From the NCBI GenBank assembly GCA_051453625.1, contig JBOZIK010000001.1, positions 150,019,968 through 150,083,967 of the forward strand: 64,000 bases of DNA, in the 5' to 3' direction. Position 1 is the first letter of the stretch. Each line of letters begins with the position of its first letter. The position numbers and the translations under genes are program-made. This document shows positions 45,261 to 55,420 of the stretch, piece after piece. The notes beneath the pieces are model-generated. The model did no database searches. It saw only the letters and a program-made list of their open reading frames with translations, and was not told the origin of the DNA. Source of the DNA: Welwitschia mirabilis (Eukaryota > Gnetophyta > Gnetopsida > Welwitschiales).

Positions 45261-47238
45261 AGTACTTGTTTTAAGGATTCCCCTCAATGAGGAGGACTTC
45301 CTCAGTATCATTGCCTAAGTTATTTTTGAGCTTATTTCTTTGGTGAGTGTTATGATATGACTTGATCATCTTTTAAACTTAACTTATGTATTGCTTTATG
45401 AGGTTTTCATAACTAGTATTCATACTTGGACATTTTCCAATGGTAAGATTGGGTTCACCTAATCTTAAAACATTCCCATGTTTATATACTTCTCTTTGAA
45501 AGAAGATGTGTTAGTTCTTGTATTTTTTCCAATGGTGTTAAGGTCTTTAGTTATTTAAAAGTGTTCTTTTTTATCTTTTATATTACTTATTCAGCTTTGT
45601 CTTTTTAAGTATGTGATCATATAGGAATTTTTTAGGAAAAAAGAAAAAACGAGAAAAGAAAAGAAAGAAATAATAATCATAATTTATTGTATTTTATGAT
45701 TTAATAAAAATACATGATCATCATGATGTTCTATCACAATGGAGTAAATTTTTCCAAGAGGAATCTTTGGCAATGTTGATAGCTATGGGAACTCTACTAG
45801 GGGGTTAGTTAGCCATGCTTTATATGTTCTTACTCCTTTGACTATGATTGCATTCCCTTCATCATGAAAAAAGTTGTAATAAACTTTGATCCTATGGGAT
45901 CAGTGGTGTTCTTAGTGTTATCAGAGACATTACTTGTTTTCTTAACTCTTAGTATTTCCACTTGATTATTTTACTTTTGAGGATTTAGGTGTGTTTATGG
46001 GATGAGAGTAGATGAGTTCATTTCTGAGTAGCTTTTAATCTTATCATTCATTATTATAAGCACTTGAGTTTTTATATCACCATAACTACTACTTTTTCAA
46101 GAGTAACTTTATGCAATTTATGGGGTAAGACTTAGATCCATGGTTTAGGTATGTCAGTTATAGACTCTTGGTTACCATGCCTTCTCTCAGCTATTCTCAG
46201 ATGATTTGAGATACTAGAGTCCATGGGCAAGTAGCAATTATCTCATATCAAGACTTTAGCTTACTATTTATAGGATGTGGGTATATAAGTATTAGGAGAG
46301 GCAAAGAAACCTTAGGTATAAAGACCTATAATTAGACCATACTTAAGCAAATAAAGACCCTTCTAGAAGAGACCACTGAGACTATCAGAGGTTTTGTAGA
46401 CTATGGTATTCATACACCCAATTAAAGGATCTAGGTTCTTGATCAGAGAACATAGATACTTTATTAGAGGTCACAGACATTAGAGAAAAGGATCTTAACT
46501 ATTGAGACGAGAGTATATCACTCTAAGAACTTGGTGTGTGCTAGTGCATCATTTTTATTTAGTAGAGTGTAACAATTGACATTTCAGAGGTTGTACGTGC
46601 TTAGGGCGCTAAGACTATTTGAACTATTTTTACATCCTTAGATCTATATTTTCCTACTAATCTTGAGCATTTTCCTTCTTCTCGTCCTATATCTAAGCTA
46701 GCTTTCTAAATTAAATTTATCTTACAATGAAAAGGGAAGTTATTTTATTATATTTTGTATCTCCCCCTCTATGTATTTTTTCTATTGAAACTCACTATAT
46801 ATATATCATTTTTCAAGTTTAGTGTGATGTACCTTCTTATCTGATTTTTCATGAATATTTTTATTTTTCACATATTATGATTAGGACTAATTTTATTTAG
46901 GCAATATTATATCTATTACTGTTTAATTTAGTGAGGGGCTTTTAATGCATTTACTAATTATCTATATAAAGAAAAATTCTTTCATAGATTCTTATTTTTT
47001 AAAACCATTTTTTGAGCCTGTTGTACCCCTTATCATCCAAACAATGACCTAGATAATGGTATGGCTAAGCTTCAAATCAAGTAAATTATTTAGTTTTCTA
47101 ATTTCTTAGAATTTACTTTGAAATTTTTGAAAATTTTTTTGAGATAATTTCTTTAGTGCCTTAGCTAATTTTATTATTAAATATGTTAGCTCATAATCAT
47201 AGTTTACTGCTTGATTTTATTAGGGACTGATAAGGGTA
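45261..47238 (+). other. G3 3' region with decayed reading frame
   Basis: After the shared V-L-R-I-P-L-N-E-E-D-F block (45262-45300) the sequence is untranslated, with a purine-rich run near 45630-45690. From about 46130 to 46640 it aligns with the G2 3' reading-frame relic (23340-23815) but has no long open frame. 46640-47238 is AT-rich, with a palindrome relic near 47033. No promoter for the relic frame could be set. Confidence 0.6.
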
Positions 47239-47250
47239 AGTGGAGGGCTA
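47239..47250 (+). other. G3 polypurine tract
   Basis: AGTGGAGGGCTA abuts the LTR start TGTTACACTACC. Confidence 0.88.
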
Positions 47251-49023
47251 TGTTACACTACCAATTTACATGTATTTGATAAGGTATTTTGAGTAGTTTT
47301 ATATGATATTAGATAGGTATATTCTTGATTTCCATGATACTGGAGAGCTAAGATGAAAAATACAAAAATACATAATCTCTATGAAATTTTGTAGTATTTA
47401 AAGTAGTTCCTAATACTTTATATTTTTTAGATAAGCTTCCTACAAAACATTAAGGATGATGTATTGGATGAACACTTATAAATGTCCATCGTCCACCTCA
47501 TTATCTGGATGATATTACAGATGATAAAATAGTTAAGACCAACAAGGATGCTGACTGTGATCAATCTGATGATGAGATGGATTATTTGTGAGGTGGAATT
47601 ATCCCCTATATCATCCAGATAACCTACAAGATAAGATCTATAGTAAGATTCTACTGAACATTCACCTAACATCTGCCACTTGTTGTATGTTCCTTTAGCA
47701 TGGTCATTAGGGTTGTGCCCACACCTATTTGTTTATTTTATTATTATGTGCTTTGTGTGAATAAATATTGATTTCATCTTTAACTCTGTCTGATCTTCAT
47801 TTGCATTAAAAATTCTTGTAACAAAATATTTAAGGGTCAAAGATCCATTTTTACTATTTCAATTATGTGTCTTTNNNNNNNNNNNNNNNNNNNNNNNNNN
47901 NNNNNNNNNNNNNNNNNNNNNNNNNNNNNNNNNNNNNNNNNNNNNNNNNNNNNNNNNNNNNNNNNNNNNNNNNNNNNNNNNNNNNNNNNNNNNNNNNNNN
48001 NNNNNNNNNNNNNNNNNNNNNNNNNNNNNNNNNNNNNNNNNNNNNNNNNNNNNNNNNNNNNNNNNNNNNNNNNNNNNNNNNNNNNNNNNNNNNNNNNNNN
48101 NNNNNNNNNNNNNNNNNNNNNNNNNNNNNNNNNNNNNNNNNNNNNNNNNNNNNNNNNNNNNNNNNNNNNNNNNNNNNNNNNNNNNNNNNNNNNNNNNNNN
48201 NNNNNNNNNNNNNNNNNNNNNNNNNNNNNNNNNNNNNNNNNNNNNNNNNNNNNNNNNNNNNNNNNNNNNNNNNNNNNNNNNNNNNNNNNNNNNNNNNNNN
48301 NNNNNNNNNNNNNNNNNNNNNNNNNNNNNNNNNNNNNNNNNNNNNNNNNNNNNNNNNNNNNNNNNNNNNNNNNNNNNNNNNNNNNNNNNNNNNNNNNNNN
48401 NNNNNNNNNNNNNNNNNNNNNNNNNNNNNNNNNNNNNNNNNNNNNNNNNNNNNNNNNNNNNNNNNNNNNNNNNNNNNNNNNNNNNNNNNNNNNNNNNNNN
48501 NNNNNNNNNNNNNNNNNNNNNNNNNNNNNNNNNNNNNNNNNNNNNNNNNNNNNNNNNNNNNNNNNNNNNNNNNNNNNNNNNNNNNNNNNNNNNNNNNNNN
48601 NNNNNNNNNNNNNNNNNNNNNNNNNNNNTTCTTTTTTCTATATTATTATTCTTATTCCCCATAGCTTATATTACTTCTAATTTGGTAATAGTTTCTTGAA
48701 TGATATAGGTTATGAGGGAAACCTTTGTTAAGGTTATGCATTATTAGTTTAGGTGCACTGTTATTTTTGTTTTCTAAATTAACTTTTCATAAGTGAAATG
48801 CATTATATTTTTTATACATTACAATTTATTTCTATAGGTAGAATACAAAGTGTTTCTTAGTTAAAATCAATTCTCTTGCTCTAGCCTAGGCCTTTATCAG
48901 GTTATGACATTTGAATCAACTCCTATCTATATTAGTGTATTGTGTTGTACAGATATCTATTTTATTTATGAATGATAGGATCTTCTTGATATTAAATCAT
49001 TTGCATAAATACACACCGCAACA
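47251..49023 (+). repeat. G3 3' LTR with 754-N gap
   Basis: Aligned with 37761-38864; it ends CACACCGCAACA. The N run (47875-48628) replaces only about 75 bases of the other LTR. Confidence 0.92.
47875..48628. other. Assembly gap (754 N)
   Basis: By LTR comparison the true content should be about 75 bases unless another insertion is present. Confidence 0.9.
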
Positions 49024-49533
49024 GTGATTACAAATCTAAGGTATTAAAATTACTTGATTTTTTAAATTATAAAGAATTTATTAAAATATAATTTATTTCT
49101 ATTGCCTCTTCTAATTTAGCACAGATGTCTTTAATTTTGTAGATGTCTTCTAAGTTGAATTAGTATAGACATCTTTAATTTGATAGACATCTTTAATTTA
49201 ATAGGTATCTTTCACCTATCCTAGCTACTTGATTTAGTATATATGTCTTGATTATGATAGATGTATTTTGATTTGAAGAATTCTATTTTAGTATAGACAT
49301 TTTTTATATAGTAGACATCTTTGATATAGATGTCTTTACTTATGCATATGTTTTTGGTTAATTATGTCTCTCCTTCATGAATTCTAAGCTAAAGATTTTG
49401 TGTACTTTAAACTTTAAGGTTTCAATTGGATTGATATTTTTTGTAATTTTAATGCCCTCCAATTTTACCTATCTATACGTTAGACACATCAAATTAATAA
49501 GCATAATTATCAAAACTAGGATTTTACTAATAA
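49024..49533 (-). repeat. C2 3' LTR, proximal part
   Basis: Begins with the second GTGAT and resumes the LTR (ACAAATCTAAGG parallels 58127 CATGAATCTAAGG). Carries about ten motif copies (49120-49350). The minus-strand start corresponds to TGTTGATAACAATCCTAG but reads TTATTAGTAAAATCCTAG. Confidence 0.88.
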
Positions 49534-49546
49534 TCTATACCTTTTT
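49534..49546 (-). other. C2 polypurine tract
   Basis: Minus strand AAAAAGGTATAGA directly before the LTR, parallel to C1 10902-10912. Confidence 0.6.
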
Positions 49547-50150
49547 GATGATGTCTAAAATTTAGCAAATCTTATTAAGATAATTATATTTTTAAAAGTT
49601 AACTTAAGATACCTTAATCCAACAGAGAACATAATGTATTACATGAGGCATAACATAAATTTCAATAGTTTGAAAACATTTGTTAGCCATACATAATAAT
49701 TTTTAAAATAGTAAATAAAAATGATGTAAATTGACTAAAGTTGCTAAATACATGTTAAACACATAAAGTATATTTCATATAAAAAGAAAATTCACAATAA
49801 ACAAAAAAAGATTATCATAATTTAGTATGAAATATGTGTTAATAACTGACAGTGATCATTAATACTGATGTTACTCATAGGATTCATTTGTCTTAAGTTC
49901 ACATCCTCTAAGCTCATACAAGATGTCTAATAATATCCAATATGATTTGGTCATCTTCTTCACCTTTTATATATCACAAAAAAAGCTGATAACTAAGAGT
50001 GAAATTACTACTATACTAAGTGTTATCTCCTGCATCATTATTATCATCATTATTATCCCTAGTGGTAGAGGTCTACATGTTATACAAAGAATAAGAGATG
50101 TATGGAGGTGTATGCCACTTCTTAGATGGCCACTTTCATGACTTATCTTA
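49547..50150 (-). other. C2 3' untranslated region
   Basis: AT-rich, no recognisable gene; the plus-strand open frame 49923-50141 lies antisense to the C2 transcript and has no motif. Confidence 0.5.
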
Positions 50151-51760
50151 GTCTTTAGAGGTCTATTTCTTCATATGTAAGTATGTTTAAGAGGTAACAG
50201 AAGTGTCAAAGAAGCTAGCAATAACTATCTCATAAAAATCATAAGCTAAGAATGGAGCAATGCTAATAGGTAGAGCATGGATAGGAATTGTGAGAGGTAA
50301 TAATGAAGATGAAAGGTGAGGTGAAGATGGTGAACGAACTAGTGATGAAGGCTATATAGGATGGCAAACGGATAATTTGTAATGTGGCCTATGAAAGATG
50401 AGGATCTCATCATTAGATCTTTCATATTCCATCTACTTTTTACCCTATGATTATGCTAGATACTAGTGCTCCCCTTGTATCTATTTTGGAGTCTAGTTCT
50501 TTCCTTGTGCCCATGCCTCCTCTTCTTTACACTCTAATGAATAAAAATATGCTATACAACCTAAGTCATATCCTATAATAGGAGGTGCTAGAGGTGGTTT
50601 TAGCTTTGGTTCCTTCACTAAATTAGTCTAAATGACAGTTCCCATGAATTCATAAATACCTGTAGGAGCTTCTTCTTTACTAGCTAAATATTGATGCTTC
50701 TTCAACCTCAAGATATTTCCTATAATATTTCCTATCATCTTTATAATAGCCCTGAAACCTTTCTTTTCTATTAATGATCAATGAGTAGTTATAGAGTAAG
50801 AGAACTAAAATTATGCCTTAGAAGGTCTCTTACTACTACCTTTTTTTGTTGGTGCTAGTACTTCTCTCTTTTTACTAAAGTGAGAAAGTGGATTTTTGGA
50901 ATGAACTAGATTATTTTATAAATTAAGATGCTAGCATTAATAATAACTAGGCTAATAAAGTAAGGGTAATCCAATATCTAGCCCTTATGAAAACATGTAA
51001 TAATATCTATACATAAAATAAATCTAAGATTAATTAACCATAAACATTTGCATTGGGTTAGAATAGCTATAGCTATCTCCTAGAAAAAGTATGTTATGAA
51101 AGGTAATTAAACTTAAAATAGATGCATTTGGTATCATATCTTTGTATTCTACATTCTCATAAAAATTCATCTTCAAATGCACAAAACGAATATTACTCGA
51201 TGAACGCTGTGAAATTTTAATAGAAAGACACATAAAAATATCTTTAAAAGAATGTAAATATAATTGTAAAAGCTCTAAATCATCTATATTAAGCATAGAA
51301 TTGACAAAAATAGTTGTAGAAAGTATAAAAGTACGTCATGGTTGAGTTTAAAAAGTCTTAATGCTATTATTTATCTTATGAAAATTAGCATAAAATTTCC
51401 TAACAATAGGGTTTGGAATGCTCTACTCTAATTGAACAATCATATCCCAAGAAACATGTGATAAATAAGTAAGAAGTTGATCTTTCTTATGATCTCAGAA
51501 ATCAAGAGTTTTTCCTACAATAATGGATTTTCTAGATCAAGTTTTAAAATGTTTTGTAGCTAATTCATGATAGAACTATGACTCATGCTATGGTCTATGT
51601 GTTTTATTTATAAGTTTCTTATCATTAGAGGCACCAAAGAAATTTCTTCTCATCATTTTTTAAGCAAATACAAAAAGAACTAAAGTTTTAATAAAAAGAT
51701 GTAAAATAATCAGTGTAAAAGAGTACTTATCAAAGAATGGATGAAGTGTCATAATATTTA
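50150..51760 (-). pseudogene. C2 3' ORF: plant transposon protein-like (PF20167-type), decayed
   Basis: From the right, the minus strand reads a basic start with R-R-N-F-F-G, then SIIVGKTLDF and Y-L-S-H-V-S-W-D-M-I-V-Q-L-E (about 51540-51425). NPIVRKFYANFHK follows (about 51413-51375), the V-R-E-F-Y-A-N signature of this plant-specific family. The open stretch 51296-51030 continues with LNIDDLELLQLYLHSFKDIF, and its K-M-N-F-Y-E-N and FLGDSYSYSNPM segments match the C1 copy. A Ser/Lys-rich tail (S-P-L-S-H-F-S-K-K-R-E) lies near 50905. The protein's role is unknown. Its place after pol is where SIRE-like elements carry an extra frame. Stops make it non-functional. Confidence 0.65.
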
Positions 51761-51959
51761 TGAAGAATTCTTTCAAAATATAAGACATCTATGCTAATAA
51801 ATACGGAACAGACTAGGTTGAAAAGGATTCTAAGAGGGATACCTATTAAGTGGAGGATTTAAAATAATAGATATTAGCCCATTTCTTGAACAAAAGTGTT
51901 GAAATCCTTGTTTTGATGTCCATTATATTTTATAATTAGTTCATGAAATACATCTATTA

Positions 51960-52260
51960 CTTAAAAAATATCTAAATTAATAAAAGTAGATGTTTATTTC
52001 TACTAAAAACATCTTTTGATAACAAATTTTATTGGTTGCATGCATGTTGTAAAGACATCTACATATTCAAATATGTCTATTTCAAAAAAAGTTTTTTAAA
52101 AAAAATACTTATCCTTTAAAGACATCTAATATATAAATATGTCTACTAGCCTGACATCTAAAAACTGAAGATGTCTCTATGATAAACATCTTTTACTTAA
52201 AGATTTTTTTTCTATAAAGTGAAAAACTTTTAAATATTCTATAGCTATCATCATGATTAA
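51960..52260 (-). repeat. C2 internal motif array upstream of the 3' ORF
   Basis: On the minus strand several AGATGTCT/AGACAT units occur within about 230 bases, between RNase H and the 3' ORF. The same layout occurs in C1 at 7915-8360. Confidence 0.6.
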
Positions 52261-52660
52261 ACTATTATAGAAAAAATAATAAAGTAACTAATGATCTAAT
52301 TATTATCTCAATTCATACAATATCATAATGTGAAATTTATATTTTAAGAGTGATTACATAATGACTTACTTAATTGGGTAAGGCTCAATTCATAAGTTTC
52401 TACCTAATTTAACAAACCTATTACCACTTAATGGTTTAAGAAAGTTACCAGTGAGTTTCTCATTAGTATTAATGTTTTTTAGCATGATATCCTTATCTTA
52501 TACATGTTCTCTAAAAAATGATTTCTAATCTCAATATGTTTGATTCTTGAATACTAAATTGGATTCTTCAAGATGTTAATAGTACTTTTGTTATTGCAAA
52601 AATACAAAAATACAGAAATTATTTCTAGGAACAGGATAAAATCTTTTAATATTTTTATTA
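52261..52660 (-). other. C2 sequence between RNase H and motif array
   Basis: AT-rich, no clear gene. A remnant of the RNase H end or of the pol terminus may be included. Confidence 0.4.
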
Positions 52661-53860
52661 TTCAAAGTAACTAAGCACAACTTTTAATATTGATGTGTTC
52701 AACATCAACAATTAAAAGAATAATAAAATTTTTCATTTTCGCTACTCTAAGATATTAAACATTGCCTAAGCAAGAAGAAATTTTCATTAGTCTTCCTTTT
52801 ATTATTCTTGCAACCTACCTAATCTCTATTATAATATCCAACTAAATTAAGGAAATAATTCTTTGATTATAATAGCTCCAATTAGTAGCATATTTTAAAT
52901 AATATAAATTATTTTAATTTTCATAAGATGTAATTCTCTAGGATCAGTTTCATATCAAGCATAAATTCCTATGCTCCAAATGATATCAAGCCTACTAGTA
53001 GTAAGTTATAATAACCTACCAATCATACTTATGTATGGATTTTGTTAATTTTCTTACCATGCTTATCTTTATCTAGGTTTATGCTTTGACTCATTAGAAT
53101 GTTTTTGGCCTTACAATCCTATAGGCCATACTTAACTAGAAATGTTTTAACATATTTAGTTTGAGAAATAAATTTACCTTGGCTATGTTACACTACTTGA
53201 AGCCCTATGAAGTTTTTCATTTCTCCCATGAGACTCATTTCAAACTCATTAATTCTTTTTAATAAATATTATAATATTAAATATACCTCTTTTAAATGTT
53301 TTGTATTAGATGGCTTGAGGATTTTTCGTACTAGGCTCTAGGTGCTTGGTTGAGACCATAGAAAGCCTTTTTAAGTCTATAAACATAGTTTATTTTATGA
53401 GAGTTAGTAAAACCTTTAGATTACTTAACATATACTTCCTCTTAAAGTATTCTATTTAGAAAGGTCCTCTTGACATCCATCTAATAGAGTTTAAATATTT
53501 TAGCACATACAAAGGCTAAAAGTATTACTTATAAACATCATACAAGCTATGAGTGCAAATGTTTCTTTAAAGTATATGCATTTTTGTTGGTTATACCCTG
53601 TAGCTACTAATCTTACTTTATTTCTAATAACATTACCATTGTCATTTATCTTTTTTTTAAAGATCCATTTTATATCAATGGTAGGTCTGTAGGATGGCCA
53701 TAGAGTATGTTCCCAAACATGACATATTCCAAATAAATTAAGTTTCTCTTGCATTGCTAGCATATAATATTCATCACTTTATGCTTCATTAATAGTTTTG
53801 TGTTGCACTTGTGAGATATGTATCACAAATCCATAGAATTCCTTAGTATAGCTTCAAGTT
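52660..53860 (-). pseudogene. C2 reverse transcriptase and RNase H, decayed
   Basis: The minus-strand open stretch 53763-53500 reads YRPTIDIKWIFKKKINDNGN and then VIRNKVRLVATGYNQQKCIY, the copia reverse transcriptase N-terminus, followed by F-K-E-T-F-A. Farther left come L-V-K-Y-G-L (about 53145), L-L-L-V-G-L-I-S-F-G near 53000 and P-R-E-L-H-L-M-K (about 52940), the end of reverse transcriptase. RNase H follows near 52860-52700 with N-L-V-G-Y-Y-N-R-D and the L-I-S-W-like box. Gaps in homology between 53500 and 53150 suggest an internal loss that includes the Y-V-D-D box, which I could not find. Confidence 0.82.
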
Positions 53861-53869
53861 TGAATACAC

Positions 53870-54234
53870 CATATAGACTACCTAAGATGTTGCTCATAGA
53901 ATGACTTCTCTTTAGTTTGATTATGTTTGAAGAATTTTCCTTATTTGTTTCTTTTTTTTCCCTCACTATTTTATTATGCTTAAGGTTTATTAGATGATTA
54001 TTTAAGATGTGTGGGAATATATTAATCTAGATTATAGTCTAAATAAGATTGTGCAACTAAAGTGTCTTACTAGAACTTGATTAAAAATATAACATGTAAT
54101 GTTAATGGATTCTACTCAAAAATAATATGAAACTTGTTTATCGTGCATCATTATTTTTGTCATTTTATTTAGAGCCTTATTCATTCTTTCAATAATTCCA
54201 TTTTGTTTTAAAGTTTTTGGTGTAAAGAATTAAT
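53870..54234 (-). pseudogene. C2 integrase, second half
   Basis: The minus strand reads LKQNGIIERMNKALNKMTKI near 54210-54150, the Q-N-G-x-x-E-R motif carrying the catalytic Glu. It then reads MMHDKQVSYYF and V-E-S-I-N-I-T-C-Y-I-F-N-Q-V-L-V-R, matching the C0 segment near 15900. It is separated from the first half (54855-55400) by an N run and a misplaced RNase H fragment. Confidence 0.85.
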
Positions 54235-54703
54235 NNNNNNNNNNNNNNNNNNNNNNNNNNNNNNNNNNNNNNNNNNNNNNNNNNNNNNNNNNNNNNNNNN
54301 NNNNNNNNNNNNNNNNNNNNNNNNNNNNNNNNNNNNNNNNNNNNNNNNNNNNNNNNNNNNNNNNNNNNNNNNNNNNNNNNNNNNNNNNNNNNNNNNNNNN
54401 NNNNNNNNNNNNNNNNNNNNNNNNNNNNNNNNNNNNNNNNNNNNNNNNNNNNNNNNNNNNNNNNNNNNNNNNNNNNNNNNNNNNNNNNNNNNNNNNNNNN
54501 NNNNNNNNNNNNNNNNNNNNNNNNNNNNNNNNNNNNNNNNNNNNNNNNNNNNNNNNNNNNNNNNNNNNNNNNNNNNNNNNNNNNNNNNNNNNNNNNNNNN
54601 NNNNNNNNNNNNNNNNNNNNNNNNNNNNNNNNNNNNNNNNNNNNNNNNNNNNNNNNNNNNNNNNNNNNNNNNNNNNNNNNNNNNNNNNNNNNNNNNNNNN
54701 NNN
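54235..54703. other. Assembly gap (469 N)
   Basis: Falls exactly between the RNase H fragment and the second half of C2 integrase. Confidence 0.95.
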
Positions 54704-54852
54704 TAACTTCTAGTAGCAATATATATTGCCTCAATAGTTAAGCGAGTAGTTAAGTTTTACTTTTTGCTATTCTAAGATATCAGACATTGTCAAAGCAACA
54801 AGAATGTCTTACTTGTGCTTATTCTATTATCTTTGCATCTTGCTCAATCTTT
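54704..54852 (-). pseudogene. Misplaced copia RNase H C-terminal fragment inside C2 integrase
   Basis: The minus strand reads C-K-D-N-R-I-S-T-S-K-T-F and then Q-C-L-I-S-stop-N-S-K-K-stop-N, followed by LTTRLTIEAIYIATRS. These are the K-S-T-S-G, L-V-S-W-S-S-K-K-Q-N and S-T-A-E-A-E-Y motifs of copia RNase H. C2's proper RNase H is at about 52700-52900, so this is a second copy, same strand, embedded between integrase halves. Confidence 0.75.
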
Positions 54853-55420
54853 GTACAACTTTTATTTCTATAACCTAATACACAGCTTAGAAAAAATATT
54901 AAATGCTTCATCCTTATGTATAAGGAAAGCTACCCATGTAAAACAAGAGTAATTACTAATGATAGTTACATCATATCTTTTCTTATCAATATGTTTCATA
55001 GGAGATGAATCAATAATATCAAGATGAAAATGATCTAAGGGATTTTTAATTATAATAATGTTTTTCTTACCAAAACTTACCCTTATTTTCTTTTCTTTCT
55101 AGCATGCCTCATACACTTGATCATTATATCTTTTCAAATTAGAAAGTCCTCTTATCATATCTTTTAAGATTAAGGTTTTAGCAAGTCCTTGTTTATGTTC
55201 CTAAGATTTTTCTGCCATAGCTTCATTTTACTTCAGGTAGATTACCTCCTCTATTGGTTTCAATACCTCTGATAATTACCTTTGTATTATTATAAAAAAT
55301 GATCATTCCTTTGTCTTACTCTATTAAGATGGTAAAGTGAGATTTGTCTCTACTCAGGTGCCTTGGATACCTGTTATCAACATATTAGGAATGTTTCTTC
55401 ACTAGTCATAGAGCAATTTA
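54853..55420 (-). pseudogene. C2 integrase, first half
   Basis: From the right: MIRGLSNLKRYNDQVYEACQ near 55170-55110 (zinc-binding end; the first Cys of C-D-x-C is changed, the second remains), then L-D-H-F-H-L-D-I-I (about 55045) with the first catalytic Asp region, and S-C-F-T-W-V-A-F-L-I-H-K-D-E-A-F near 54930-54885. The reading breaks near 54852 where RNase H sequence starts. Confidence 0.85.

Larger units (their letters stand above)
37761..49023 (+). mobile_element. G3: full-length Athila-like Ty3/gypsy element
   Basis: Plus-strand order: 5' LTR (37761-38864), primer site, gag, protease, reverse transcriptase, RNase H, [503-N gap], integrase, 3' region, polypurine tract (47239-47250), and 3' LTR (47251-49023, with 754 N). 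The GTGAT duplication is exact. It shares sequence and motif order with G2 and G1. Compared with G2 it lacks about 2 kb of the 3' region. All genes carry stops. Confidence 0.94.

Noticed and set aside
46790-46810. TATATATATA near the end of G3 as a promoter TATA box
   Set aside because: AT-rich background makes such runs common, and no transcript evidence or reading frame follows.
47859-48680. Open frames of about 265 codons
   Set aside because: Almost entirely N; the region is the G3 3' LTR.
49130-49350. Regularly recurring short repeats that could suggest a CRISPR-like array
   Set aside because: Units are 8 bases with irregular spacers shared between LTR copies; the sequence is eukaryotic LTR.
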